Shown piece by piece: positions 1 to 5,855 of a DNA stretch of 8,677 nucleotides (positions are counted from its first letter, which is position 1; every line of letters begins with the position of its first letter). The notes beneath the pieces were generated by a model that saw only the letters and a program-made list of their open reading frames with translations, did not search any database and was not told where the DNA came from. The stretch is from Acidobacteriaceae bacterium (GTDB lineage Bacteria; Acidobacteriota; Terriglobia; Terriglobales; Acidobacteriaceae). Where the stretch lies: assembly GCA_030040395.1 (NCBI GenBank), contig JASHTU010000576.1, positions 1 to 8,677 on the forward strand, given 5' to 3'. A program made the position numbers and the translations under genes.

Positions 1-1056
1 CCGCCTCCGACGCCTCCGCCCGCGCCGCATGGCCAGGAGGGCCAGCTTTCGTTGCCCGGCGCGGAAAGCCACCAGCGCTCCCGCGAAAAACTCCGCCAGC
101 AGTTCCGTGAAGGCAAACTCGACGAACGCATGGTCGAGCTCGACGTCCGCGAGCGTTCCACGCCCCAGTTCGGCATTATCTCCAACCAGAACCTCGAAGA
201 CATCGAGATGAACCTCAAGGACATGCTGCCCAACATCTTCGGCGGCGGCGCAAAGCGGCGCAAGATGAAGGTCGGCGACGCCTTCGACTATCTCGTCCAG
301 GAGGAGGAAGGCCGTCTCATCGACATGGACTCGGTAAACCGCGCCGCCGTCGAGCGCGTCGAGTCGAACGGCATTGTCTTCCTCGACGAAATCGACAAAA
401 TCGCCGGCCGCGAGGGCGGCCACGGCCCCGATGTCTCCCGCGAAGGCGTGCAGCGTGACATTCTCCCCATCGTCGAGGGCACCACCGTCAACACCCGCTA
501 CGGCATGGTGCGCACCGACCACATCCTCTTCATCGCCGCCGGCGCTTTCCACGTCTCCAAGCCCAGCGACCTCATCCCCGAGCTTCAGGGCCGTTTTCCC
601 ATTCGTGTCGAGCTGCAATCGCTCACCGTCGACGATTTTCTGCGCATTCTCACCGAGCCCAAATCCTCGCTCACCAAGCAATACACCGCCCTGCTTGAAA
701 CCGAGGGCGTGCGCCTCGAGTTCGCGCCCGAAGCCCTGCGCGAAATGGCCGACTTCGCCTTCAAGGTCAACGAACAAACTGAAAACATCGGCGCCCGCCG
801 CCTGCACACCATCATGGAGCGCGTTCTCGAAGACGTGAGTTTCCTCGCGCCCGACGTGGTCCGCCGCGCCGCCGACGAAAAATCCGCCGCTGCGCTCTCG
901 CAAGCCATCCAGAGCGAAGCCGCCACCCCCCTGCCCTACGAGGAGCGCATGACCGCCTCCGGCCCCGAAAAAGTCTTCCTCATCGAAGCCGAGTACGTGC
1001 GGCGAATGGTGGCGTCGATCGTCAAAGACCAGGACCTCTCACGCTACATCCTCTAA
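1..1056 (+). CDS. hslU: HslU, ATPase subunit of the HslUV protease (5' end missing)
   Basis: AAA+ unfoldase that forms hexameric rings and feeds unfolded cytoplasmic substrates to the HslV peptidase. The frame is open from base 1, so the N-terminal part with Walker A lies outside; 351 residues remain of a family usually about 440-460 long. The window opens inside the I-domain, with a proline-rich loop ([11 protein letters not shown]) followed by [20 protein letters not shown]. Walker B ([10 protein letters not shown]) is at about 370-399, the sensor-1 segment [10 protein letters not shown] at about 523-552, the arginine-finger region [11 protein letters not shown] at about 583-615, and sensor 2 ([15 protein letters not shown]) at about 781-825. 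It ends in RYIL, the conserved C-terminal tail that family knowledge says docks into HslV pockets. hslV probably lies upstream, as is usual. The first in-frame start-like codon in the window (TTG at 52) is internal to the domain and is not the real start. Confidence 0.97.
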   Translation, partial: PPPTPPPAPHGQEGQLSLPGAESHQRSREKLRQQFREGKLDERMVELDVRERSTPQFGIISNQNLEDIEMNLKDMLPNIFGGGAKRRKMKVGDAFDYLVQEEEGRLIDMDSVNRAAVERVESNGIVFLDEIDKIAGREGGHGPDVSREGVQRDILPIVEGTTVNTRYGMVRTDHILFIAAGAFHVSKPSDLIPELQGRFPIRVELQSLTVDDFLRILTEPKSSLTKQYTALLETEGVRLEFAPEALREMADFAFKVNEQTENIGARRLHTIMERVLEDVSFLAPDVVRRAADEKSAAALSQAIQSEAATPLPYEERMTASGPEKVFLIEAEYVRRMVASIVKDQDLSRYIL

Positions 1057-1189
1057 CTCAAGCGCGGCGCCGCCGTGTCTTGAATGGCGTCTGGCGACTT
1101 GGTTTCCGCTCTGGGGGCCCCGGAAAAGCACACCCGCGCAATCCTCGGCGTGCGGCGCAGAAAGTTACGATTAATCCCGTAAGTCATCC

Positions 1190-2260
1190 ATGAAAACCCT
1201 TCGGCTGAAGGTCGATCCCTTCCAACTCGAAGCGCCCGCCGCCATCGAAGCGCTCGGCCGCGCCGCCGCCATTCTGCGCGCCGGCGGCTTGGTGGCGCTG
1301 CCCACTGAGACCGTCTACGGCCTCGGCGCCAATGCCCTCGATCGCGCCGCGGTCGAGCGCATCTTTGCCGCCAAGCAGCGGCCGGCGTGGGACCCGATCA
1401 TCGTCCATGTGGCTCCGCCCGACCGCGAAGAATCCATGCTCCTCGCACTCGTCGAAGAGATCCCCGCCCGCGCGCGCCGCCTGATGGACGCCTTCTGGCC
1501 GGGCCCCCTCACGCTCTTGCTGCCGCGCACCCGCGCCGTCCCCGATGCGGTCACCGCCGGCCGGCCGCTGGTGGGCGTGCGCATGCCCGCACACCCGGTG
1601 GCGCTCGCCCTCATCCGCCGTGCCGGAGTTCCGGTGGCCGCGCCCAGCGCCAACCTCTTCGGCCATACCAGCCCCACCACCGCCGCCCACGTGCTCGACG
1701 ACCTCGACGGCCGTATCGACGCTGTGCTCGACGCCGGCCCCACCCCGCACGGCGTCGAATCTACAGTCCTCGACCCGTCTTCCACTCCCATGCTCATCTA
1801 CCGCCCCGGCGCGGTGACCGCGGAGCAAATTCAAACCATCGCAGGGCCCGTGGAACTCTTCCGCGCCGCCGCCGAGGCGCACAAAATCCCCGAGCACGCT
1901 CTGCCCTCGCCCGGCACAAGCCAGCGCCACTATGCGCCCAAAGCCCGCCTCGTTCTGGTGGCCGCGCCGGCCGAGTCCTTGGGCGAGCGCCTCGCGGAAA
2001 CCGCGTCGCAATGTACCGGCGACCGCGTGGGCGTCATGCTGCCCGCCGGAGTCAACCTGCCGGGCTCCTTCCCCGCCGCCTGCAAGATTTTCCCCTGGGG
2101 ACGGTGGGACGCGCCCGAAGAAATGGCGCGCGAACTCTACGCTGGCTTGCGCGCGCTTGACGCCGCCGGCTGCACGGTAATTGTGTGCCCTCTGCCTTCG
2201 AACCAGGGAATCGGCGCCGCCATCCGCGACCGCCTGCGCAAGGCCGCCCAACCGGAATAA
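1190..2260 (+). CDS. ywlC: Threonylcarbamoyl-AMP synthase, Sua5/YwlC type
   Basis: Makes L-threonylcarbamoyl-AMP from threonine, bicarbonate and ATP, the first step of the t6A modification at position 37 of ANN-decoding tRNAs; TsaB/TsaD/TsaE then transfer the group. The 356 residues carry both domains of the long Sua5 form, as opposed to the short TsaC. The YrdC-like catalytic domain spans about 15-210, with PTETVYGLG (38-46), KQRP (62-65), FWPGPLT (102-108), PSAN (152-155), ESTV (190-193) and YRPG (204-207). The linker SPGTSQRHYAP (240-250) matches the family's SPGxxxxHYAP loop that closes over the active site. The C-terminal Sua5 domain ends with PLPSNQGIGAAIRDRLRKA. In KQRPAWDPIIVH an Asp replaces the more common Asn before Pro. 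The ATG at 1190 gives a family-typical N-terminus but has no clear Shine-Dalgarno. The gene lies 133 bases after hslU. A long minus-strand open frame across this gene is a shadow caused by high GC. Confidence 0.95.
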   Translation: MKTLRLKVDPFQLEAPAAIEALGRAAAILRAGGLVALPTETVYGLGANALDRAAVERIFAAKQRPAWDPIIVHVAPPDREESMLLALVEEIPARARRLMDAFWPGPLTLLLPRTRAVPDAVTAGRPLVGVRMPAHPVALALIRRAGVPVAAPSANLFGHTSPTTAAHVLDDLDGRIDAVLDAGPTPHGVESTVLDPSSTPMLIYRPGAVTAEQIQTIAGPVELFRAAAEAHKIPEHALPSPGTSQRHYAPKARLVLVAAPAESLGERLAETASQCTGDRVGVMLPAGVNLPGSFPAACKIFPWGRWDAPEEMARELYAGLRALDAAGCTVIVCPLPSNQGIGAAIRDRLRKAAQPE

Positions 2261-2263
2261 TCG

Positions 2264-2372
2264 AGCGGTTCTCCAGTTGGTCCAGAGCAGAGTCTCGAAC
2301 TCTGCGTGGCGTTCTTCCCGAGAAAACACCACCTGGCGCGCCCATCGAACCCCACGGGAATTGGAGCACCGC
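2264..2372 (+). repeat. Interspersed-type repeat, copy 1
   Basis: A 109-base block aligning end to end with 3047-3156 in the same orientation: about 20 mismatches and one single-base gap by hand alignment, so about 80% identity. Shared blocks include AGCGGTTCTCCA at the left edge, AGAGCAGAG, CTCGAAC and CCACCTGGCGC. It begins 4 bases after the Sua5 stop codon. It contains a perfect 7-bp hairpin, GCAGAGT (2287-2293) / ACTCTGC (2299-2305) around the loop CTCGA. The second palindrome seen in copy 2 is degraded here (GTGGCGTTCT against AAAACACCAC). There is no T-run typical of an intrinsic terminator, although a role in ending the sua5 transcript is possible. Family unknown to me. Confidence 0.8.
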
Positions 2373-2393
2373 AGGAACGCGGCTGCGATCGGT

Positions 2394-2573
2394 TTAGGCG
2401 CAAAGCTGGTGCGTCTCCGCCTGAACCACCGCGCTGGTATGAGGATCGGCGGCGGGTTGCCCCTTGGCAATCCACTTGCACACCAATGGTTGAGCCGGGT
2501 TTCCGGTTTCAATCCACAAGCAGACCAAAGACGCTTGGTTCCAAACGGAAAAAGCAAAGATGATTTCGGTCAT
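2394..2573 (-). CDS. Small Cys/Trp-containing protein with internal duplication (59 aa, unknown function)
   Basis: I cannot assign a function. The start is an ATG (complement of 2571-2573) placed 5 bases after a perfect AGGAGG, the strongest ribosome site in the window. An upstream in-frame ATG (2592-2594) would put that site inside the coding region and is less likely. The protein opens with a hydrophobic stretch (MTEIIFAFSVW) and has cysteines at 18, 32 and 58. Residues 16-29 (LVCLWIETGNPAQP) and 30-44 (LVCKWIAKGQPAADP) are a tandem duplication, each carrying LVCxWI..G.P. The C-terminus is HQLCA. No classical signal peptide or long membrane segment is evident. It sits alone between the two repeat copies and convergent to sua5. 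Support is the ribosome site plus the internal structure; homologue conservation is untested. It could still be a chance ORF. Confidence 0.6.
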   Translation of the reverse strand: MTEIIFAFSVWNQASLVCLWIETGNPAQPLVCKWIAKGQPAADPHTSAVVQAETHQLCA

Positions 2574-2578
2574 GAAAT

Positions 2579-2584
2579 CCTCCT
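2579..2584 (-). promoter_or_regulatory. Shine-Dalgarno of the small minus-strand ORF
   Basis: The plus strand reads CCTCCT, which is AGGAGG on the minus strand, 5 bases before the ATG ending at 2573. Few other genes in this window have so good a site, so it is the main reason to call this ORF and to choose this start. Confidence 0.6.
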
Positions 2585-3046
2585 CCCGGCACATAGGGTC
2601 GTAACCGGCGCTGAGAACCGGCTCAATCGAATAAGCGACTTTTTGACGCCGGTGGCCTCAAGAATTGATTCTTCGGGCGGACTCGGACGCGAGGCGCAAG
2701 GTTGGCCGGAATGGTGCTAGGAGGAGTGGGTAAAGCCACCCGCAATTGTCGAATTCCGGATCGTTTCTGCTCCATCGCTCCAACAGGACGCACACTGGGA
2801 CAACCGAGCAGAACCCAAGCCCAGCGGCAGCTAAGCCGAACGCCGTGACCGGTCTCCCCAGCCCAGGAAAGCCTTCATGGTCGTGGAGCCTCTAGCGCGA
2901 TGCCGTTTCTCATTCAGGTTGTCGCGGCGTTTGCCATCCTGCCCAAAGCAACCACCTCCCTTATACCATACCCCACCTTGGTATCCAAGAAGAAATGTGA
3001 AAGCGGGAAGCCCGAGCCCAACCGTCGACTCGAATCGGCAGCCTAT
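2585..3046. other. Intergenic stretch without a supported gene
   Basis: About 460 bases between the small minus-strand ORF and repeat copy 2. Composition is less GC-rich than in the flanking genes. Open frames exist on both strands but have protein-unlike composition or no usable start. One minus-strand frame (2658-2891) is hydrophobic yet lacks a start codon and could be a decayed gene. A short perfect hairpin, CTTGG-TAT-CCAAG, lies near 2978-2990. I see no convincing promoter, RNA gene or mobile-element end. Confidence 0.5.
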
Positions 3047-3156
3047 AGCGGTTCTCCAATTGGTGTAGAGCAGAGCCTCGAACCCGGAGTGGCGTTTTTC
3101 TCAAGAAAACGCCACCTGGCGCACCGCTCAAAACTCCACGAGGATTGGAAAACCGC
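3047..3156 (+). repeat. Interspersed-type repeat, copy 2
   Basis: Second copy of the 2264-2372 repeat, in the same orientation and about 80% identical. It holds a perfect 10-bp hairpin, GTGGCGTTTT (3089-3098) / AAAACGCCAC (3106-3115) with a 7-base loop; the hairpin intact in copy 1 is lost here (GCAGAGC against ACCCGGA). Its right end overlaps an in-frame TTG at 3145 that would otherwise extend the next gene, which argues against that start. A minus-strand frame runs through both copies without interruption. Over 25 aligned residues it is only about 76% identical, while the DNA is about 86% identical there, so most changes alter the residue and coding is unlikely. Confidence 0.8.
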
Positions 3157-3228
3157 CGTAAGCTCGTTTTGCAAATCCCTGGAGCCCGATGGCCTGACGC
3201 GCTCTACTCTCGACGCGCTCTGCACTTG

Positions 3229-3957
3229 ATGCGCCACAAAACTCGTCGCATACTGGCCCTGATCCAGCTCATGACCCCTTCCGCCCGCAAATCGTTCACT
3301 GCGCTGTTAGAGCCCGACGGAACCCGCCTCCGCTGGGTCATCGCCCGCGTCCCCTTCGACATCGCCAAGTCCTGGCCGGTCCGTCGCGGTCGCAGGGTGC
3401 GCGGCGAAATCGAGGGCTTCGCTTTCCGCACTTCGCTTTTCTCTGATCCCCGCGGCTCGGGCCACATCCTGCTCGTTAATAAGAAAATGCAGACCGAAGC
3501 GCACGCCAAACCGGGTTCCCGGGTGCGCATCGTTCTCGAGCCCGATCTCGAGGAGCGCGAGGCGGCGATTTCCCCCGAGTTCGGCCGCATTCTGCGCGCC
3601 AACCGCCGACTCAGCCGCTGGTTCGACCGGCTCAGCCCTTCCATGCGCCGCGAGATCGGCAAGTGGGCCGGCGAGCCCAAAAGCGCCGCGACTCGCCTTA
3701 AGCGCGCCGAAAAAATGGCGGAGCGGCTGTTTCTCACCATGGAGGGCGAAGAGGAGCCGCCGCCTGTGCTCCGCGCCGTGTTCGAGCGCCAGCCGCTGGC
3801 CCGGCAAGGGTGGTTTGCGCTCACCGCGGCTCAGCGCCGCCGTCACCTTTTGGGAATCTTCTATTATGAAAGCCTGGAAGCCCGCGTGCGCCGCGCGGCT
3901 CAGGCGGTGGAAGACGCTCTGCGTGCCGCTCGCAAGCTATCCGGCGAGCGTGTATAA
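3229..3957 (+). CDS. YdeI/OmpD-associated-like protein with DUF1905 domain
   Basis: A predicted soluble protein of 242 residues from the chosen start; biochemical role not established for the family. The N-terminal part matches DUF1905 (a small beta-barrel): KSFTALLE, then WVIARVPFDIAKSWPVR, GFAFRTSLF and LLVNKKMQ. The second half has the helical YdeI-like region: RREIGKWAGEPKSAATRLKRAEKMAERL, split here as RREIGKWAGEPKSAA and TRLKRAEKMAERL, then PPVLRAVFERQPLARQGW and HLLGIFYY. Two-domain proteins of this kind are common in Acidobacteriota and other soil bacteria. Start choice is uncertain: ATG 3229 and ATG 3271 are both possible, neither with a Shine-Dalgarno. The family similarity begins just after the second. 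A TTG at 3145 is rejected because it lies inside repeat copy 2. The C-terminal codons overlap a TATAAT box that may serve the next gene. Confidence 0.85.
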   Translation: MRHKTRRILALIQLMTPSARKSFTALLEPDGTRLRWVIARVPFDIAKSWPVRRGRRVRGEIEGFAFRTSLFSDPRGSGHILLVNKKMQTEAHAKPGSRVRIVLEPDLEEREAAISPEFGRILRANRRLSRWFDRLSPSMRREIGKWAGEPKSAATRLKRAEKMAERLFLTMEGEEEPPPVLRAVFERQPLARQGWFALTAAQRRRHLLGIFYYESLEARVRRAAQAVEDALRAARKLSGERV

Positions 3958-3958
3958 T
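3953..3958 (+). promoter_or_regulatory. Possible -10 box upstream of the sigma-factor gene
   Basis: A perfect TATAAT overlaps the stop codon of the YdeI-like gene. It would start a transcript near 3965 with a leader of about 60 bases before the sigma gene at 4025. The matching -35 is poor: TCGCAA at 3930-3935 (spacer 17) agrees with TTGACA at only three positions. In such GC-rich DNA a perfect TATAAT in the right place is suggestive but not decisive. Confidence 0.35.
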
Positions 3959-4024
3959 TTTTTCATCGAATCTCCGTCCTTTGGTTCGTCCTTGCAAGTC
4001 CATCTTTCGTCTAAGTGAATAATC

Positions 4025-4675
4025 ATGACCTCGGCAGCCATCCCGTTCGTGTCTCTGGCAGGAACCCACTCAGCCGTCGAGCTGACGCGGCAGGAAAATC
4101 TTGCCATCGCTCACGGCCTGAAACGCGGTGAAGCTGGGCTGCTCGACGAGCTTATCGTTCGCTATCAGCACCGCCTGCTGCGCTATTTGCTGTATTTGAC
4201 GGGAAATCGGGAGTTGGCCGAGGATCTTTTCCAGGAAGTGTGGATGCGGGTGCTGGTGCGGGGCGCGCAATACAACGGCCAGGCGCGGTTCGAGACTTGG
4301 CTGTTCACCATCGCCCGCAATCTCGTCATTGACCAGAAGCGCCGGCGCACCTTGGCCAGCCTTGACGAGCTCGTCGATGGTTCCGGCGACGACGACCGCC
4401 CGATGAACGTGGAGATTGCCGACGGCGGTCCCACGCCCTTCGAGCATTTTTCCCGGCTGGAACACCGCGAGCGGGTTGCGGCGGCGCTACTCGAGCTTGA
4501 CACCCTCCATCGCGAGGTGCTGGTGCTCCGTTTTCATGAGGAGCTGTCCCTGGAAGAGATCGCCAAAGTGACCCAGGCGCATCTTTCCACGGTCAAGTCG
4601 AGGCTTTATCGCGGCATGGCCATGATCAAACCCATACTTGAACGCGCACTTCCCTACTTGCAGGAGGCGGTGTGA
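4025..4675 (+). CDS. ECF-type RNA polymerase sigma factor (sigma-70 family)
   Basis: Directs RNA polymerase to a specific set of promoters. Of 216 residues, region 2 lies at about 39-107: YQHRLLRYLLYLTGN, AEDLFQEVWMRV and FETWLFTIARNLVIDQKRRR, the last being the region 2.3/2.4 signature. Region 4 (about 154-210) holds LDTLHREVLVLRFHEELSL, EEIAKVT and the recognition helix LSTVKSRLYRGM. Regions 1.1 and 3 are absent, as in ECF (group 4) factors. The linker is acidic (DGSGDDDRPMNVEIADGG). The N-terminal ~30 residues precede the conserved core. ATG 4025 is the natural start although the ribosome site is weak. The stop TGA overlaps the GTG of the next gene, so the two are probably co-translated. 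The ECF group and target promoters cannot be told from the sequence. Confidence 0.93.
   Translation: MTSAAIPFVSLAGTHSAVELTRQENLAIAHGLKRGEAGLLDELIVRYQHRLLRYLLYLTGNRELAEDLFQEVWMRVLVRGAQYNGQARFETWLFTIARNLVIDQKRRRTLASLDELVDGSGDDDRPMNVEIADGGPTPFEHFSRLEHRERVAAALLELDTLHREVLVLRFHEELSLEEIAKVTQAHLSTVKSRLYRGMAMIKPILERALPYLQEAV
4662..4667 (+). promoter_or_regulatory. Shine-Dalgarno setting the GTG start at 4672
   Basis: A perfect AGGAGG inside the last codons of the sigma-factor gene, 4 bases before GTG 4672. It supports a GTG start that overlaps the sigma stop (GTGTGA) and hence translational coupling. Confidence 0.6.
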
Positions 4676-5058
4676 AGACGGTGGGGATCGCCGAGGGCGC
4701 AATCCGGAGCCACCGGGCGGACGCGAGCCAAGACCACGACCTGCTTTCGGCGCTGGCCGGCAAGGAAGCCGGCCGGGAGGGCGTGCTCGCGTTCCGCACC
4801 CGCCGCGTGGTGCTTGGTTCCCTGGGCCTGATGCAAGAACAGAAAGCCGGCCGGAAGCGCAGCCGCGGTGTGGCTTTGGCTGGTGTTTTATTGATTCTTA
4901 TGGCCGTTGGCCCGTTTGTTTGGCGGGTGGTGGACGACCTGATCAGCGGGGAGCATCTTTGCGATCAGGCCACCCAGTTCAGCCTGCTGATTTGCGTTTT
5001 TTGCCTGGCCCTGGTGGCCGCGGTGCTGGTGGCCGGCTGGGCGCGTCGCAATTCCTGA
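4672..5058 (+). CDS. Small two-pass membrane protein coupled to the sigma factor, candidate anti-sigma factor
   Basis: 128 residues. The first 64 are hydrophilic (DHDLLSALAGKEAGREGV and a basic RKRSR just before the membrane). Two hydrophobic segments follow, about 67-88 (VALAGVLLILMAVGPFVW) and 103-122 (FSLLICVFCLALVAAVLVAG). By the positive-inside rule both ends should face the cytoplasm, with a short outside loop (DDLISGEHLCDQATQ) containing Cys97. It has no zinc-binding HxxxCxxC anti-sigma motif and no recognised domain. The case for an anti-sigma or sigma-regulator role rests only on position: it starts within the sigma stop codon behind a strong ribosome site, and ECF genes are commonly followed by a membrane regulator. 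Another frame across the region is longer (4638-5171) but has protein-unlike composition rich in Arg, Pro and Gly. Confidence 0.75.
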   Translation: MKTVGIAEGAIRSHRADASQDHDLLSALAGKEAGREGVLAFRTRRVVLGSLGLMQEQKAGRKRSRGVALAGVLLILMAVGPFVWRVVDDLISGEHLCDQATQFSLLICVFCLALVAAVLVAGWARRNS

Positions 5059-5082
5059 ATCGGGGAATCCTGGATCGGGGAA
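5054..5082 (+). repeat. Short tandem repeat (two 14-15 base units)
   Basis: CCTGAATCGGGGAA (5054-5067) and CCTGGATCGGGGAA (5069-5082) differ at one base and are spaced 15 bases apart. The first unit overlaps the stop codon of the membrane-protein gene and the pair lies about 125 bases before the zinc-ribbon gene. It could be replication slippage or a tandem protein-binding site; nothing else supports either. Confidence 0.5.
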
Positions 5083-5207
5083 AACCGGGCAAATCGTTCT
5101 TCTACGCCGAAGTGGCGCAACTTCCAGCTTTTCTGTCCCGTCCATCAAAATACGAGTTAAGCTGTGTGTGAAGATTTTCATCCACCCTCAAGCCGAGGGA
5201 TTTTTAG

Positions 5208-5732
5208 ATGCGTGAGCCGCAGTCCATTGTCGTAAACGAAGACGCCCGGATGATTCCGGTGTGGTCGATTGTGGTCGCCACCATCGCATTCCTGGTGGTT
5301 GAATACTATTTCTGGATCATTGCACCCACCCAGCGGCACCATGAGCCGCCGGCGCTGGGCCTGCGCCTCTACTTCAATCTTTCCTGGGGACTGCTGGTCG
5401 CGCTCTATTTCCTGATGGTGGGCTACATCAGCAAGGATGCGCCGCGGCGGGCCATGAGCACCCGCTTCTGGATGCTGGTCTGCCTGGTGCCGGGCGGTAT
5501 CGGTGTGGTGCTCTACTTCCTGCTGCGCCAGCCGGAGGTTTCGCGTTGCCCGGCTTGCGGAACGCACGTGCAGAGCGACTACCATTTCTGTCCACAGTGC
5601 AATTACCAGCTCACCGCCAGTTGCGGCAACTGTTTCCGCAGTGTGCGCGCTACGGACCAGTACTGCACTCGCTGCGGCCATGAGCTCGCCACCGATCAAA
5701 CGCCCGCCCGCCTCAGGGTTTTGGACCGCTAG
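5208..5732 (+). CDS. Three-pass membrane protein with two C-terminal zinc ribbons
   Basis: 174 residues, function unknown. Three hydrophobic segments are visible at about 15-38 (MIPVWSIVVATIAFLVV onward), 52-72 (LRLYFNLSWGLLVALYFLMV) and 87-107 (FWMLVCLVPGGIGVVLYFLL). A cytoplasmic-type tail follows with two Cys4 modules: C114-x2-C117 with C128-x2-C131 (CPAC...CPQC), and C139-x2-C142 with C153-x2-C156 (CGNC...CTRC), resembling a double zinc-ribbon (DZANK-type) domain. With three membrane passes the two ends fall on opposite sides. The middle segments and PGGIGVVLYFLLRQPE resemble phospholipase-D nuclease-like N-terminal membrane regions, which is only an impression. The ATG at 5208 has a moderate ribosome site (GAGG, 5195-5198). 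It lies 149 bases after the membrane-protein gene, so it may be a separate unit or the end of the sigma operon. Confidence 0.85.
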   Translation: MREPQSIVVNEDARMIPVWSIVVATIAFLVVEYYFWIIAPTQRHHEPPALGLRLYFNLSWGLLVALYFLMVGYISKDAPRRAMSTRFWMLVCLVPGGIGVVLYFLLRQPEVSRCPACGTHVQSDYHFCPQCNYQLTASCGNCFRSVRATDQYCTRCGHELATDQTPARLRVLDR

Positions 5733-5809
5733 CCCCTCGCGCGCCCCGCTCCCGGCGCCTTGGACCGTTCCCTCGCACCCTGTCCCATGGCCGCCAGGCC
5801 AACCCCAAA

Positions 5810-5838
5810 TTGACCGCCCCCGCTTCCCTTCCTACAAT
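5810..5838 (+). promoter_or_regulatory. Near-consensus sigma70 promoter for the LytTR regulator
   Basis: TTGACC (5810-5815) and TACAAT (5833-5838) are each one base from consensus and are spaced by exactly 17 bases. Transcription would begin near 5845, only about 10-11 bases before the ATG at 5856. No Shine-Dalgarno lies in that short leader, so the mRNA would be nearly leaderless. Confidence 0.6.
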
Positions 5839-5855
5839 CAAAGTTTCCGCTCCCA

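Noticed and set aside
1064..1130. GC palindromes after hslU (GCGGCGCCGC, GGGGCCCC) as an intrinsic terminator
   Set aside because: They are short, have no loop and no following T run, and such palindromes are frequent by chance in GC-rich DNA.
2264..2372. The repeat as a tRNA or tRNA-like gene (CTCGAACTC resembles a T-arm)
   Set aside because: No acceptor stem, D-arm or anticodon arm can be folded around it, and the hairpins do not form a cloverleaf.
1184..2557. A 457-residue open frame on the minus strand across the Sua5 gene
   Set aside because: It is antisense to a gene with full family motifs. Its Gly/Arg/Ala/His-rich composition is typical of the shadow frame in GC-rich DNA, and it shows no recognisable domain.
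2181..2720. A 179-residue plus-strand frame across repeat copy 1 and the intergenic region
   Set aside because: It starts inside Sua5, runs through the repeat, and has no domain or ribosome site; it competes with the better-supported small minus-strand ORF.
2658..2891. A 77-residue minus-strand hydrophobic frame (contains GLAAAGLGFCSVVPVCVLLE)
   Set aside because: It reads like a membrane segment, but there is no start codon ahead of the hydrophobic part and no ribosome site. It might be a gene remnant; a tblastx search with this stretch would decide.
4638..5171. A 177-residue frame overlapping the sigma-factor end and the two-pass membrane protein
   Set aside because: Composition is dominated by Arg, Pro and Gly. 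The competing frame has a perfect ribosome site, stop/start overlap and two clean membrane helices.
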